Shown: piece after piece, positions 1 through 7,027 of the stretch
How the letters are laid out: every line of letters starts with the position of its first letter
Numbering within the stretch: the stretch's first letter is position 1
Assembly: GCA_017517815.1 (NCBI GenBank)
Contig: JAFWYA010000067.1
Location: 1 to 18,048 of the forward strand
Length of the DNA: 18,048 nt
Reading direction: 5' to 3'
From: Clostridia bacterium
GTDB taxonomy: Bacteria; Bacillota_A; Clostridia; Christensenellales; Aristaeellaceae
Program-made: the position numbers and the translations under genes
Notes under the pieces: generated by a model
The model's input: the letters and a program-made list of their open reading frames with translations, nothing else
Database searches by the model: none
Told to the model about the DNA's origin: nothing

Positions 1-4
1 CCAT
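1..4 (-). CDS. Start of a leftward gene cut by the window edge
   Basis: Read on the minus strand, the first 19 bases give AGGAGG (19 to 14), a 9-base spacer and ATG (4 to 2). This is an ideal Firmicute translation start. Only the start codon and one further base are inside the window, so no product can be named. The gene is divergent from the DUF2953/gerW/dac operon, and the roughly 170 bases between them must hold both promoters. A weak minus-strand promoter (TTCACA, 18-base spacer, TATAGC) can be read near 114-85, but it is not convincing. Confidence 0.55.
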
Positions 5-188
5 AAAATGGTTCCTCCTAAATGCATTCTTCATGCGGATGTGCGAATGCACTGTAACAGCATACCTCATATGCATGGAGAAGCTATAACCTAAATATGA
101 ACAAACTGTGAATTCTTCTGTTGCCATAAAGCACGCCGTATAGGATGAACAGAACGGCCGACATACTGACAGCAGGAAGGTGAACGGT

Positions 189-743
189 TTGAATGTTTAT
201 TTCTGGGCTTTTGCGATATTTGCGGTGTTTATCACACCCGTTGCACTGACTGTGCATATCCGCTATGACGGGAAAATAGATTGGACAATGCAGCTGTATA
301 TCGCCGGGATTCCGGTTGGCAAACGTGAAAAAAGAGAAAAACCACATCAGACTGTCAGCCTGATGGCACGAAAAAAGAAACACAAACTCGCGTTTGTGCT
401 GGTTCGGGATGGCTCTGCTGCAAGACTGCTGCGTTCGATGCCGCTGGAGCGGGTGCGTATTCACGCCCGCCTTTCCTTTGAAGATGCAGCTGCAACGGCA
501 ATGGTATTTGCTTTTCTGAAAACACTGACACAGACGCTGACATGCTGCGGTGTGCAAAGAGGAAAGCTGACAGGTGCGGTGCAGGCTGATTTTGGAGGCT
601 GGGGAACCCGTGCAGATGTCAGCTGTATATTTGCTGGCCGGTTGGGAAGAATAGGCCTTGCAGGCGCGCATTTGATGATCAACGCGGCCAGAGCAAAGGC
701 AGGCCTTGCAGCAGAGGAGGAAAAACATGCAGCATCCCATTGA
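189..743 (+). CDS. DUF2953 domain protein (YtfI-like)
   Basis: A protein of about 184 residues with one N-terminal hydrophobic helix (roughly residues 2-22) and then a basic region rich in Lys/Arg (about 45-65) before a soluble part. Identification rests on size, this N-terminal layout and above all position: in Bacillus and many Clostridia a DUF2953 gene sits directly before the GerW/YtfJ sporulation gene, as here. The molecular function of the family is not established. The start is best taken as TTG at 189, because AGGAAGG at 174-180 lies 8 bases before it. The longer GTG start at 180 would overlap that ribosome site. The end overlaps the start of gerW (727), so the two are translationally coupled. 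Confidence 0.75.
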   Translation: MNVYFWAFAIFAVFITPVALTVHIRYDGKIDWTMQLYIAGIPVGKREKREKPHQTVSLMARKKKHKLAFVLVRDGSAARLLRSMPLERVRIHARLSFEDAAATAMVFAFLKTLTQTLTCCGVQRGKLTGAVQADFGGWGTRADVSCIFAGRLGRIGLAGAHLMINAARAKAGLAAEEEKHAASH

Positions 744-1170
744 CAATATGATGCAGACCACTATGGAGAATATCCGCGGCATGGTGGACGTAAACACGGT
801 GGTGGGTTCGCCCGTTGCCGGGGCAAAGGGCACAACCATTATTCCTATTTCAAAAGTCAGCTTTGGTTTTATTGCCGGAGGCGGCGAATATACCATGGAG
901 GACAGCCGAAACCGCTCGGTCGCAACGGATGTGCTTCCCTTTGCGGGCGGCACGGGCGCGGGTGTGTCGGTACAGCCGGTAGGGTTTCTGGTGGTGGGTG
1001 ATGGATCGGTGAAGATGCTTCCGGCTCAGACAAGCGGTGCGATGGAGCGTGTGGTGGAGTTGCTGCCCCAGCTTTTGGAGGATCTGTCCCAGAACGGGGA
1101 AACCAAGAAAACAGTCAAAACAGAAACACTGACTGAAACGGTAATGCAAACCGGGGAAGAGGATGCATGA
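727..1170 (+). CDS. ytfJ: GerW family sporulation protein (YtfJ)
   Basis: A 147-residue protein with the hallmark GerW/YtfJ features: an N-terminal HPI..MM.TTMENI stretch, then the VDVNTVVG motif, the PISKVSFGF core and a Gly-rich GGTGAGVSV segment followed by PVGFLVV. In Bacillus subtilis YtfJ/GerW is a forespore-made protein needed for normal spore germination, apparently acting at the cortex-lysis step. That role is inferred here from family membership. The start is ATG 727 with AGGAGG at 715-720 (6-base spacer). An upstream in-frame TTG at 706 lies before the ribosome site and is rejected. The gene overlaps the preceding DUF2953 gene by 17 bases and the following dac gene by 4 (ATGA), marking one operon. 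The last 30 residues are Thr/Glu-rich and look disordered. Its presence implies an endospore-forming host lineage. Confidence 0.93.
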   Translation: MQHPIDNMMQTTMENIRGMVDVNTVVGSPVAGAKGTTIIPISKVSFGFIAGGGEYTMEDSRNRSVATDVLPFAGGTGAGVSVQPVGFLVVGDGSVKMLPAQTSGAMERVVELLPQLLEDLSQNGETKKTVKTETLTETVMQTGEEDA

Positions 1171-2309
1171 GAAAGCCGAGATCACTGGCCGCACTGCTTT
1201 GCTGCGCGCTGCTGACAATGATCACAGGCGGTGCGCATGGCGAGGAGGAAGTCGAAACTTCCGCTAAATCAGCCATACTGATCGAGCAGACGACGGGGCA
1301 GGTGCTGCTGGCGCACAATGCACAGCAGCCATTGCCCATGGCATCCACTACCAAGGTGATGACGGCCCTGATGGCCTTGGAATATGGAAAGCTGGATGAA
1401 ATCGTCACCGTCAGCCGCAATGCCTATGGCGTGCCGGGAACAAGCATCTATCTGGACCTTGGAGAGCACATCACCCTGCATGACCTGCTGTACGGGCTGA
1501 TGCTGGCTAGCGGTAACGACGCTGCGATAGCGATCGCCGAACATATTGGCGGTGATGTGGATACCTTTTGCCGTATGATGACGCAGCGTGCGTCGGAACT
1601 TGGCTGTAAAGATACAGTGTTCATCAATCCAAATGGTCTTCCTGCGCAGGGACATCATACCACTGCATATGATCTTGCGCTGATTGCACGTGAAGCAATG
1701 TCCCATGAACTGTTTCGGCAGATCGTCAGCACACAACGGGCGTCCATTCCCTGGCAGGGACGCAGTTATTCGCGCATACTTAACAATAAAAACCGGCTGC
1801 TGTCCAGCTACGAGGGAGCGACGGGCATCAAAACCGGTTACACCAAAGCAGCCGGGCGCTGCCTGGTATTTGGCGCCAGACGCAATGCGCTGGAAGTAGT
1901 AGGCGTGGTGCTCAACTGCAGCAACTGGTTTGACGAAGCAGCCCGGCTGATGGATGCCGGTTTTGAAAAGTATGAATTCTTTACGGCTTTTTCACAGGGA
2001 GAAACGGTGCGTGTGCTTCCGGTAGTGGATGGCACGCAGGAAACGGTATGCATACAGACTGCACAAGCGCTGGCCTGTCCGCTGACGAAAGGAAGTGTGC
2101 CGGTGCTGGCGATCGAACTGCCAGACGAAGTACAGGCGGGTTTGCAGCTCGGAGAAACTGTGGGAAGAGCGGTGCTGCTTGCCAAGGGCAAAGAGGTGTG
2201 CAGTGTGCCGCTGGTTGCAGGTGAAACGCTGGCACGACGTGACTATGCATTTGAATTGGAACGCGTTGCGCGCAACTGGACGCTGCAGGGACAAACCATT
2301 GCAGAATAA
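1167..2309 (+). CDS. dacF: D-alanyl-D-alanine carboxypeptidase, S11 family (DacF-type)
   Basis: A 380-residue penicillin-binding protein that removes the terminal D-Ala from peptidoglycan stem peptides outside the membrane. A signal peptide covers about residues 1-25. All three active-site motifs are present: S60-T-T-K63 (nucleophile Ser60), S115-G-N117 and K222-T-G224. The approximately 100 residues after the catalytic domain fit the beta-rich C-terminal PBP5 domain. A C-terminal amphipathic anchor is not obvious, though the last residues (LERVARNW) could form one. The start ATG overlaps the gerW stop (ATGA), so it is cotranslated. In Bacillus, DacF and DacB adjust cross-linking of spore cortex. 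The link to GerW suggests a sporulation-phase role here, but a vegetative role is possible and the symbol is assigned by context. Confidence 0.92.
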   Translation: MRKPRSLAALLCCALLTMITGGAHGEEEVETSAKSAILIEQTTGQVLLAHNAQQPLPMASTTKVMTALMALEYGKLDEIVTVSRNAYGVPGTSIYLDLGEHITLHDLLYGLMLASGNDAAIAIAEHIGGDVDTFCRMMTQRASELGCKDTVFINPNGLPAQGHHTTAYDLALIAREAMSHELFRQIVSTQRASIPWQGRSYSRILNNKNRLLSSYEGATGIKTGYTKAAGRCLVFGARRNALEVVGVVLNCSNWFDEAARLMDAGFEKYEFFTAFSQGETVRVLPVVDGTQETVCIQTAQALACPLTKGSVPVLAIELPDEVQAGLQLGETVGRAVLLAKGKEVCSVPLVAGETLARRDYAFELERVARNWTLQGQTIAE

Positions 2310-2317
2310 AAATTTTC

Positions 2318-2344
2318 AAACAGCGAACGTTTGTTCGCTGTTTT
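2318..2344 (+). terminator. Terminator of the gerW-dac operon (overlaps SOS box)
   Basis: An 11-bp perfect stem, AAACAGCGAAC (2318-2328) against GTTCGCTGTTT (2333-2343), with a 4-base GTTT loop and a short T tract (2341-2344). It starts 8 bases after the dac stop codon. The T run is short, so termination may be partial and dinB could receive some read-through. Confidence 0.7.
2325..2336 (+). promoter_or_regulatory. LexA (SOS) operator upstream of dinB
   Basis: GAAC-GTTT-GTTC matches the Gram-positive LexA/DinR operator GAAC-N4-GTTC exactly, with flanking C and G extending the symmetry to CGAAC-N4-GTTCG. It ends 12 bases before a TATAAT (2349-2354), so it covers the -35 zone of the dinB promoter. 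That is the right place for repression. The same bases form the top of the terminator stem of the upstream operon. Confidence 0.8.
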
Positions 2345-2348
2345 GTGT

Positions 2349-2354
2349 TATAAT
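2349..2354 (+). promoter_or_regulatory. -10 element of the dinB promoter
   Basis: A perfect TATAAT 31 bases before the dinB start codon. No good -35 is visible at 16-18 bases upstream (2325-2330 reads GAACGT at an 18-base spacing). That region is the SOS box, which fits a weak promoter controlled by LexA. The ribosome site is a G-rich AGAGGGGGG at about 2371-2379. Confidence 0.7.
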
Positions 2355-2385
2355 TACAGTGATCATAAACAGAGGGGGGCGAACA

Positions 2386-3630
2386 ATGGCTGCCGACCGT
2401 GTGATCTTTCATATTGACTGCAACGGTTTCTATGCAGCGGTGGAGTGTCTGGACAATCCGTCGCTGTGCAGTGTCCCCATGGCAGTGGCGGGTGATCCTG
2501 AGGCGCGCAGCGGTATCATTCTGGCCAAAAATGAACTGGCAAAGGCTTATGGTATCCAAACAGCCGAAACCGTTTATCAGGCCAAGCATAAATGCCCGAA
2601 TCTTGTGTTGGTGCCGCCGAGATCTGCGCGTTACAGGGAAGTCTCCGGCCGGGTGAAGGCTTTGTTTGCAGAATATACCGACCAGGTGGAATCTTTCGGC
2701 CTGGATGAGGCGTGGCTAGACGTGACGGGATCGCTGCGGTATTTCCGCGCCACGCCGCGCGAACTGGCAGACCGCATCCGCCTGCGGGTAAAAGAAGAAA
2801 TCGGCATTACGGTGTCGGTTGGCGTCAGCTACAACAAGGTGTTTGCCAAGCTGGGTTCTGACCTGAAAAAACCGGATGCAACAACGGTTATCACCTGTGA
2901 AAACTATCAAAGGCTTATCTGGCCGCTGCCGGTGACGGCAATGCTGTTTGTGGGCCACACGGCAGCTGAGCAGCTACATAAGCTGGAGATTCGTACCATC
3001 GGTGAAATGGCACAGGCCGATCCGGCGACGCTGGAAAAGATGCTTGGTAAGGGTGGGCCTGCTTTGTGGCGCTACGCCAACGGACTGGATGACGCGCCGA
3101 TTTTACATGTGGGAGAACGCGAACCGGCCAAGTCCATTGGCAATGGCATGACGTTCAGGCGCGATCTTGTGGGCTGGGATGAACTGAAAAGCGCCCTCAT
3201 TGCGCTGGCGGACGAGGTTGCCAGCCGTTTGCGAGCGGAACAGGTGAAGTGTGGCGTTTTACAGGTGACCATCAAAAATCCCGAGCTTAAAAGCATTTGC
3301 CGGCAGACGTTGCTGCCGCATCCTACACATCTGCAAAAGGAACTGGTGGAAGAGGGCATGAGGCTGCTGCATGCCAACTGGCGTGAAAAGGCGCCTGTGC
3401 GTGCGCTGACGCTGACAGCCCAGCAGCTGATCGCCGATAAAGAACTGCAGGAACAGGTGGATCTGACAGATGGCCGCGTTGCTGTGCGCGACAAGTTTGA
3501 GCAGGCGGAGGCGGCGATGCAAAAGCTGCGCCGCAGATACGGACGCAGCTCGATTGTGATGGGTTTTTCCGGAGATGAAGAACTGGGGCTCAGGCGTGTG
3601 CGCCATCAGCCCGTCATCAGTGACGAATAA
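2386..3630 (+). CDS. dinB: Y-family DNA polymerase (Pol IV / DinB)
   Basis: A 414-residue error-prone translesion polymerase. Catalytic carboxylates are visible: Asp11 in the N-terminal HIDCNGFYAAVE motif and the Asp107-Glu108 pair in the SFGLDEAWLDV motif. Tyr16 sits at the steric-gate position. The SVGVSYNKVFAKLGSDLKKPDATT stretch near residues 140-165 is the family's palm/thumb signature. A little-finger domain follows, and the tail may carry a clamp-binding motif I could not pin down. The real start is ATG 2386. An in-frame extension back to 2095 runs through the dac gene and has no ribosome site. An exact LexA box in its promoter indicates induction by DNA damage. It stands alone, and its 3' end overlaps the convergent gene at 3617-4099 by 14 bases. 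Confidence 0.95.
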   Translation: MAADRVIFHIDCNGFYAAVECLDNPSLCSVPMAVAGDPEARSGIILAKNELAKAYGIQTAETVYQAKHKCPNLVLVPPRSARYREVSGRVKALFAEYTDQVESFGLDEAWLDVTGSLRYFRATPRELADRIRLRVKEEIGITVSVGVSYNKVFAKLGSDLKKPDATTVITCENYQRLIWPLPVTAMLFVGHTAAEQLHKLEIRTIGEMAQADPATLEKMLGKGGPALWRYANGLDDAPILHVGEREPAKSIGNGMTFRRDLVGWDELKSALIALADEVASRLRAEQVKCGVLQVTIKNPELKSICRQTLLPHPTHLQKELVEEGMRLLHANWREKAPVRALTLTAQQLIADKELQEQVDLTDGRVAVRDKFEQAEAAMQKLRRRYGRSSIVMGFSGDEELGLRRVRHQPVISDE

Positions 3631-4099
3631 TGGTGGGGGCAGCGCTTTCCACATCTACATAGTAGCGTTTGTCATCGCGGCGGTCAAGGTAGACCCGAAC
3701 GTCATCGCCCGGCATAAGGCCGGGATCGGCCGAAAGCATTTCGCTGCGGTACTCATGCAGCACGCCGTCGCGCTGCGTACGGCAGATAACACGGTAGGGG
3801 CGTCGGCCATTGATCTGCACATTGTATACGCGTTCGGTTTCAACGACCTGTGCGGTTTCGTAATAGCCGCCTGCAAGCAGATCCTCGCGCAAGGCGCTGC
3901 GTTTGCGAATATGCGCCAGAAAACCAAAGCCGATGCTGCCGAACACAACGGACTGGATGCCTAAAACAAGCGTAAGCACCAGTTTGGCCTCATAAGGAGC
4001 AACGGGAGCAACTACCAGCCAGAATACGGCAAGTGCAACCAGTTCGAGCGAGGCAACAACAGAAAAGATGATTCCCAGAATTTTAAGAGGTGTTTTCAT
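3617..4099 (-). CDS. Small two-helix membrane protein of unknown function
   Basis: A 160-residue protein with two clear N-terminal transmembrane helices (about residues 5-30 and 38-62), a Lys/Arg-rich turn (HIRKR) and then a soluble, mostly beta-type domain of about 90 residues. That domain contains RPYRVICRTQ and DPGLMPGDDVRVYLDRRD, ending in YYVDVE. The layout (membrane hairpin plus a small domain with a PGDxVxVYLDP-like loop) recalls DUF3592-like proteins, but I do not recognise the family with confidence. The start ATG at 4099 is chosen because AGGAG lies 9 bases upstream. A TTG three codons earlier sits against that site. It has its own extended -10 promoter and is convergent with dinB, overlapping its end. 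Confidence 0.75.
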   Translation of the reverse strand: MKTPLKILGIIFSVVASLELVALAVFWLVVAPVAPYEAKLVLTLVLGIQSVVFGSIGFGFLAHIRKRSALREDLLAGGYYETAQVVETERVYNVQINGRRPYRVICRTQRDGVLHEYRSEMLSADPGLMPGDDVRVYLDRRDDKRYYVDVESAAPTIIRH

Positions 4100-4133
4100 C
4101 GTACGCAACTCCTGAATGAATGGGTTCGGGCTG

Positions 4134-4142
4134 ATTATACCA
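4134..4142 (-). promoter_or_regulatory. Extended -10 promoter of the leftward membrane-protein gene
   Basis: On the minus strand TGGTATAAT reads from 4142 to 4134, an extended -10 (TG-N-TATAAT), 34 bases before the ATG. A TTGACA is also present (4155 to 4150) but only 10 bases away, too close to act as its -35. The extended -10 would compensate for that. Confidence 0.55.
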
Positions 4143-4211
4143 TTTCATTTGTCAAAAACATATGTTTGGGTGCAAATAAAGAAAAAATTTTCGAAACATG
4201 AAAACAAGGTC

Positions 4212-4240
4212 TTGACATTTTTTCGGGATGACGCTATAAT
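4212..4240 (+). promoter_or_regulatory. Consensus sigma-A promoter of tRNA-Ser
   Basis: TTGACA (4212-4217), a 17-base spacer and TATAAT (4235-4240) match the vegetative consensus at all 12 positions. Transcription should start near 4247. The roughly 30-base leader holds an inverted repeat, CGTTGTG (4247-4253) and CACAACG (4259-4265), before the mature tRNA begins at 4277. Confidence 0.92.
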
Positions 4241-4276
4241 AACGTTCGTTGTGATCGACACAACGTTGTAGACCAT

Positions 4277-4367
4277 GGAGAGTTGGCTGAGTGGTCGAAG
4301 GCGCACGACTGGAAATCGTGTTTACGTTGATAGCGTAACTAGGGTTCAAATCCCTAACTCTCCGCCA
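4277..4367 (+). tRNA. tRNA-Ser (anticodon GGA)
   Basis: A 91-base gene with encoded CCA. The acceptor arm GGAGAGT (4277-4283) pairs fully with ACTCTCC (4357-4363), followed by discriminator G4364 and CCA 4365-4367. The anticodon stem CACGA (4304-4308) pairs with TCGTG (4316-4320). The loop CTGGAAA carries GGA at 4311-4313, reading UCC and UCU. The long variable arm (TTTACGTT-GATA-GCGTAAC) is the class II form typical of serine tRNA. The T arm contains GGTTCAAATCC. It is transcribed alone from a perfect promoter and ends in a strong terminator. Confidence 0.97.
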
Positions 4368-4368
4368 T

Positions 4369-4422
4369 AACTCGACACCAGTTTTGATACAACGCGTATC
4401 GAAGCGGGTGTCGAGTTTTTTT
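4369..4422 (+). terminator. Rho-independent terminator of tRNA-Ser
   Basis: An 11-bp stem, AACTCGACACC (4369-4379) with GGTGTCGAGTT (4407-4417), followed by a T tract (4416-4422). The 27-base loop holds a second smaller hairpin (TTGATAC and GTATCGA). It begins two bases after the CCA end. Confidence 0.9.
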
Positions 4423-4502
4423 ATGCTTTATATTGAAAATTACATATATTGGAAGTAAAATGTACTTGCGGTATTCCATTCTCACATAGGAGGTCTTTGC
4501 AT

Positions 4503-6794
4503 ATGAAATTGAAAAGAACCATTTGTTTGATGTTATCCATCGTGATGGTATTGAGCATCTTTGCCGGTTGTCAGGCAGAATCGGCTGTCAGTACTGAACC
4601 ATCTGAGAGCAGTACGCCCACTCAGACGCAGGAATCGACTTCCCAGGAAACGCCAGAGCCAGAAACCACGGAGCCTGTTGTCGAAGAACCGCCTGAAACC
4701 ATAAAGGCACGGGAAATGGGATTGATTCCGGCAGAATGGGATGGTGATTTATCTGTTGAAGCCGATTTTGCAGGCTTCGATCAACTGATGGCTTCTCTGA
4801 TCACACTGTGCGACGAAGCCGCTTTGTCCATATGGAATGAAAATGTAGATACTTCTGCGTTCCCACAGCGAAATATGCGGCGTGACGATGGTCTTGTTCT
4901 TCTGATGCTGGCAGCAGAAGCTTTGGAGTACAATACCTATAATGCCCGTGAATACGGCTTCTGCACAGAAAACTATGTAAATTACGATGCCATCTTCTCG
5001 CAGATTTCTTGGGACTATCCTTATTGTGATGCGGAGCGGGAAATTCCCATGTACTTTAATGAGGTCGGCGGGGACGAAGATCCTATCGGCAATGTTCCCA
5101 GTTCGGCAGTTTTTTGGATGCAACGGCGCATGGATGTATCTCAGCGAATGCATTTCTTTGATTGTGACGATGATCTGAATTTCCATCTCGATCAGCCTTT
5201 GACTCGCGAAGATGCCATTACGGCTGTGGTGCGCCTGTATAATTCCGAGGCACTTGAGTATGATCCACTTGCAATCAAAATGCGGGAACCGACCGAGGAA
5301 GACGAAGCCCTGCTTGCAGCAGCAGATACCATGAAACAGGCCATCCTTGCCAATACCGATGAGTTGACCTGTGAGGGGACTGCCTATTATGTGTCCAACA
5401 ATGGCAGTGATGATAGTGATGGACTTTCTCCCGAAACTGCCTGGGCAACTTTGAACAAAGTAAACACTGCCAACCTTTCCCGTGGTGATGGCGTGTACTT
5501 TGAACGTGGGGGTACATGGAGAGGTCAGCTTTGGGCACAGGATGGCGTGATTTACTCTGCCTACGGAGAGGGTGCAAAGCCGAATATTTTTGCTTCACCT
5601 GAAAACGGTGCCGATCCAAACAAGTGGTCACTGCTGGAGGGTACAGACAATATCTGGGTCTATCATATGGATATGATGGACTGCGGCATCCTTGTATTCA
5701 ATGATGGCGAAAGCTGGGGCACAAAGGTTGCGCCCTATTACATGAACGGCTATCTGTCCACCGTAAACGAGGGACAGCCCTTCGACGTCAGGACAGAACT
5801 GACGGAAGACCTGATGTTCTTCTCCGAAGCGGACAGCATTCTCTATGACGGCGCGCCTTTCCGCTATACTGTTATGGATACCTGTGATCACGGCGAATAT
5901 CCCGAGGACGTTGTCGGTACACTTTATCTCCGCTGCGATGCGGGCAATCCGGGTGATGTGTTTGACAACATAGAGTTCGCTGTGCGGCAGAATATTGTAC
6001 TTCCTGCCGATGATGCTGTGTTTCATAACCTTTGCCTGAAATACACGGGAGCACATTGTATCTTTGGCGGCGATATGGGCTATGATGTGTCGTTCTGTGA
6101 GATTGGTTGGATCGGCGGCTCGCCCCAGTATTACCGTTATGACAACGGAGAGCCTGTGATTTTTGGAAACGGTGTTGAATGTGATGGCAGTTACGACCAC
6201 TACTCCGTAACAGATTGCTATATCTATCAGTGCTACGACGCGGGTGTATCCAATCAAGATCCTTCCGAGGATCCCGCAGTAACAGGCAGTGAAAATACAG
6301 AGTATCGTGATGTCATTCAGCGCAATGTCACTTATGCCAGAAATGTTTTTGCCTACAACGACATGCCGATTGAGATATTCTTCACGCTGGAGGATGATGC
6401 AGGCTATGGTCGGCATCGCATGGAGAATGTGCTGATCGAGGAAAACTATTTCCTCTATACGGGCTATGGCTGGTTTGCGCGCACAAAGGGTGCAGCGGGT
6501 TCCGCTTATCAGGGGCATGGCTATCCAAATGCCTCGGAAAACTTCCGCATTATCAACAATGTGTTCTATCTCAGCACCGGCCCGCTTCTGAATACAGGTG
6601 CGCCGGAGAAGTGGCAGCCTACGCTGGACGGCAACACCTATGTGCAGAACGAGGGAGGCATCCTTGTTGCATGGCCGGGAAAAGAAGGATATCAAGTGAA
6701 TTATGCCTATTATTACAATGACCGTCAGGATACCGTGACGGATGTGATTCGGGATGTTCTCGGGGATGAAAATGGTATTGCGTTTATGAATTAA
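4503..6794 (+). CDS. Surface lipoprotein with SLH-like region and right-handed beta-helix
   Basis: A 763-residue lipoprotein. A signal peptide ends in the lipobox IFAGC with Cys23 as the lipidation site, followed by a Ser/Thr/Pro/Glu linker (24-65). Residues about 66-110 (REMGLIPAEWDG) and 225-250 (PLTREDAITAVVRLYN) resemble S-layer homology segments, though they are divergent. From about residue 294 (YYVSNNGSDDSDGLSPETAW, then a GDGVYFERGGTW segment) the protein has the start typical of right-handed parallel beta-helix proteins, a fold of polysaccharide lyases and glycosidases including GH141-like enzymes. No catalytic residues can be named safely. The start ATG 4503 follows AGGAGG (4488-4493). 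It stands alone between tRNA-Ser and a terminator at 6981. Likely role: polysaccharide binding or cleavage at the cell surface. The alternative is adhesion. Confidence 0.8.
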   Translation: MKLKRTICLMLSIVMVLSIFAGCQAESAVSTEPSESSTPTQTQESTSQETPEPETTEPVVEEPPETIKAREMGLIPAEWDGDLSVEADFAGFDQLMASLITLCDEAALSIWNENVDTSAFPQRNMRRDDGLVLLMLAAEALEYNTYNAREYGFCTENYVNYDAIFSQISWDYPYCDAEREIPMYFNEVGGDEDPIGNVPSSAVFWMQRRMDVSQRMHFFDCDDDLNFHLDQPLTREDAITAVVRLYNSEALEYDPLAIKMREPTEEDEALLAAADTMKQAILANTDELTCEGTAYYVSNNGSDDSDGLSPETAWATLNKVNTANLSRGDGVYFERGGTWRGQLWAQDGVIYSAYGEGAKPNIFASPENGADPNKWSLLEGTDNIWVYHMDMMDCGILVFNDGESWGTKVAPYYMNGYLSTVNEGQPFDVRTELTEDLMFFSEADSILYDGAPFRYTVMDTCDHGEYPEDVVGTLYLRCDAGNPGDVFDNIEFAVRQNIVLPADDAVFHNLCLKYTGAHCIFGGDMGYDVSFCEIGWIGGSPQYYRYDNGEPVIFGNGVECDGSYDHYSVTDCYIYQCYDAGVSNQDPSEDPAVTGSENTEYRDVIQRNVTYARNVFAYNDMPIEIFFTLEDDAGYGRHRMENVLIEENYFLYTGYGWFARTKGAAGSAYQGHGYPNASENFRIINNVFYLSTGPLLNTGAPEKWQPTLDGNTYVQNEGGILVAWPGKEGYQVNYAYYYNDRQDTVTDVIRDVLGDENGIAFMN

Positions 6795-6801
6795 TCTCTT
6801 T

Positions 6802-6879
6802 CGCACAGTTGAGACATAATGATTTCTCTGGATATCTATACTCATGCGGTGGTTCGGAACGGCAGGATCGTTGCACCGT
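6802..6879 (+). pseudogene. Possible remnant of a tyrosine recombinase C-terminus
   Basis: One plus-strand frame starting just after the lipoprotein stop reads SHS, a TGA stop, then DIMISLDIYTHA and a few more residues before TAA (6877-6879). The pattern HS-DI-x-x-x-LDIYTHA matches the end of phage and integrative-element integrases, where the Tyr in Y-T/S-H is the nucleophile. The in-frame stop and lack of any upstream integrase sequence mean that it would be a dead scrap. The tail VVRNGRIVAP also resembles the N-terminus of amidohydrolases, so the identity is uncertain. Confidence 0.35.
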
Positions 6880-6902
6880 AAAATGAGCGTTGCACCTTTT
6901 AT

Positions 6903-6948
6903 CGAAAGGCATACCTTTTAACGATTTACCCGAGGGGTGTGCCTTTCG
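6903..6948. repeat. Inverted repeat downstream of the lipoprotein gene
   Basis: CGAAAGGCATACC (6903-6915) pairs with GGTGTGCCTTTCG (6936-6948), a 13-bp stem with one wobble pair and a 20-base loop. No T run follows on either strand, so it is not a standard terminator. A direct repeat CGTTGCACC occurs twice just upstream (about 6869 and 6888). The 257 bases between the lipoprotein and the next gene hold only this, the integrase-like scrap and two further hairpins. Confidence 0.55.
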
Positions 6949-6980
6949 TATCAGAATAGGTCTATGCTTTCATAAGGAAA

Positions 6981-7013
6981 AGTCTTGAAACCCAACGGTT
7001 TCAAGGCTTTTTT
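6981..7013 (+). terminator. Terminator after the lipoprotein gene, possibly bidirectional
   Basis: AGTCTTGAAACC (6981-6992) pairs with GGTTTCAAGGCT (6997-7008) with one wobble, a 4-base loop and TTTTT (7009-7013). On the minus strand the stem is followed by TTTCCTTATG, so it may also end transcription of the leftward gene at 7052-8563. Confidence 0.85.
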
Positions 7014-7027
7014 CTATGCTTTTTTTC

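Noticed and set aside
2095..2385. Upstream extension of dinB by 97 codons
   Set aside because: It runs through the dac gene in another frame and through the terminator and promoter. The conserved DinB start lies at 2386 after a G-rich ribosome site.
4150..4155. TTGACA on the minus strand as -35 of the leftward membrane-protein gene
   Set aside because: Only 10 bases separate it from TATAAT. The extended -10 (TGGTATAAT) explains the promoter better.
5628..6845. A 405-codon minus frame opposite the beta-helix lipoprotein
   Set aside because: Ile/His/Arg-rich with no family features. The plus-strand gene has a lipobox and an ideal ribosome site.
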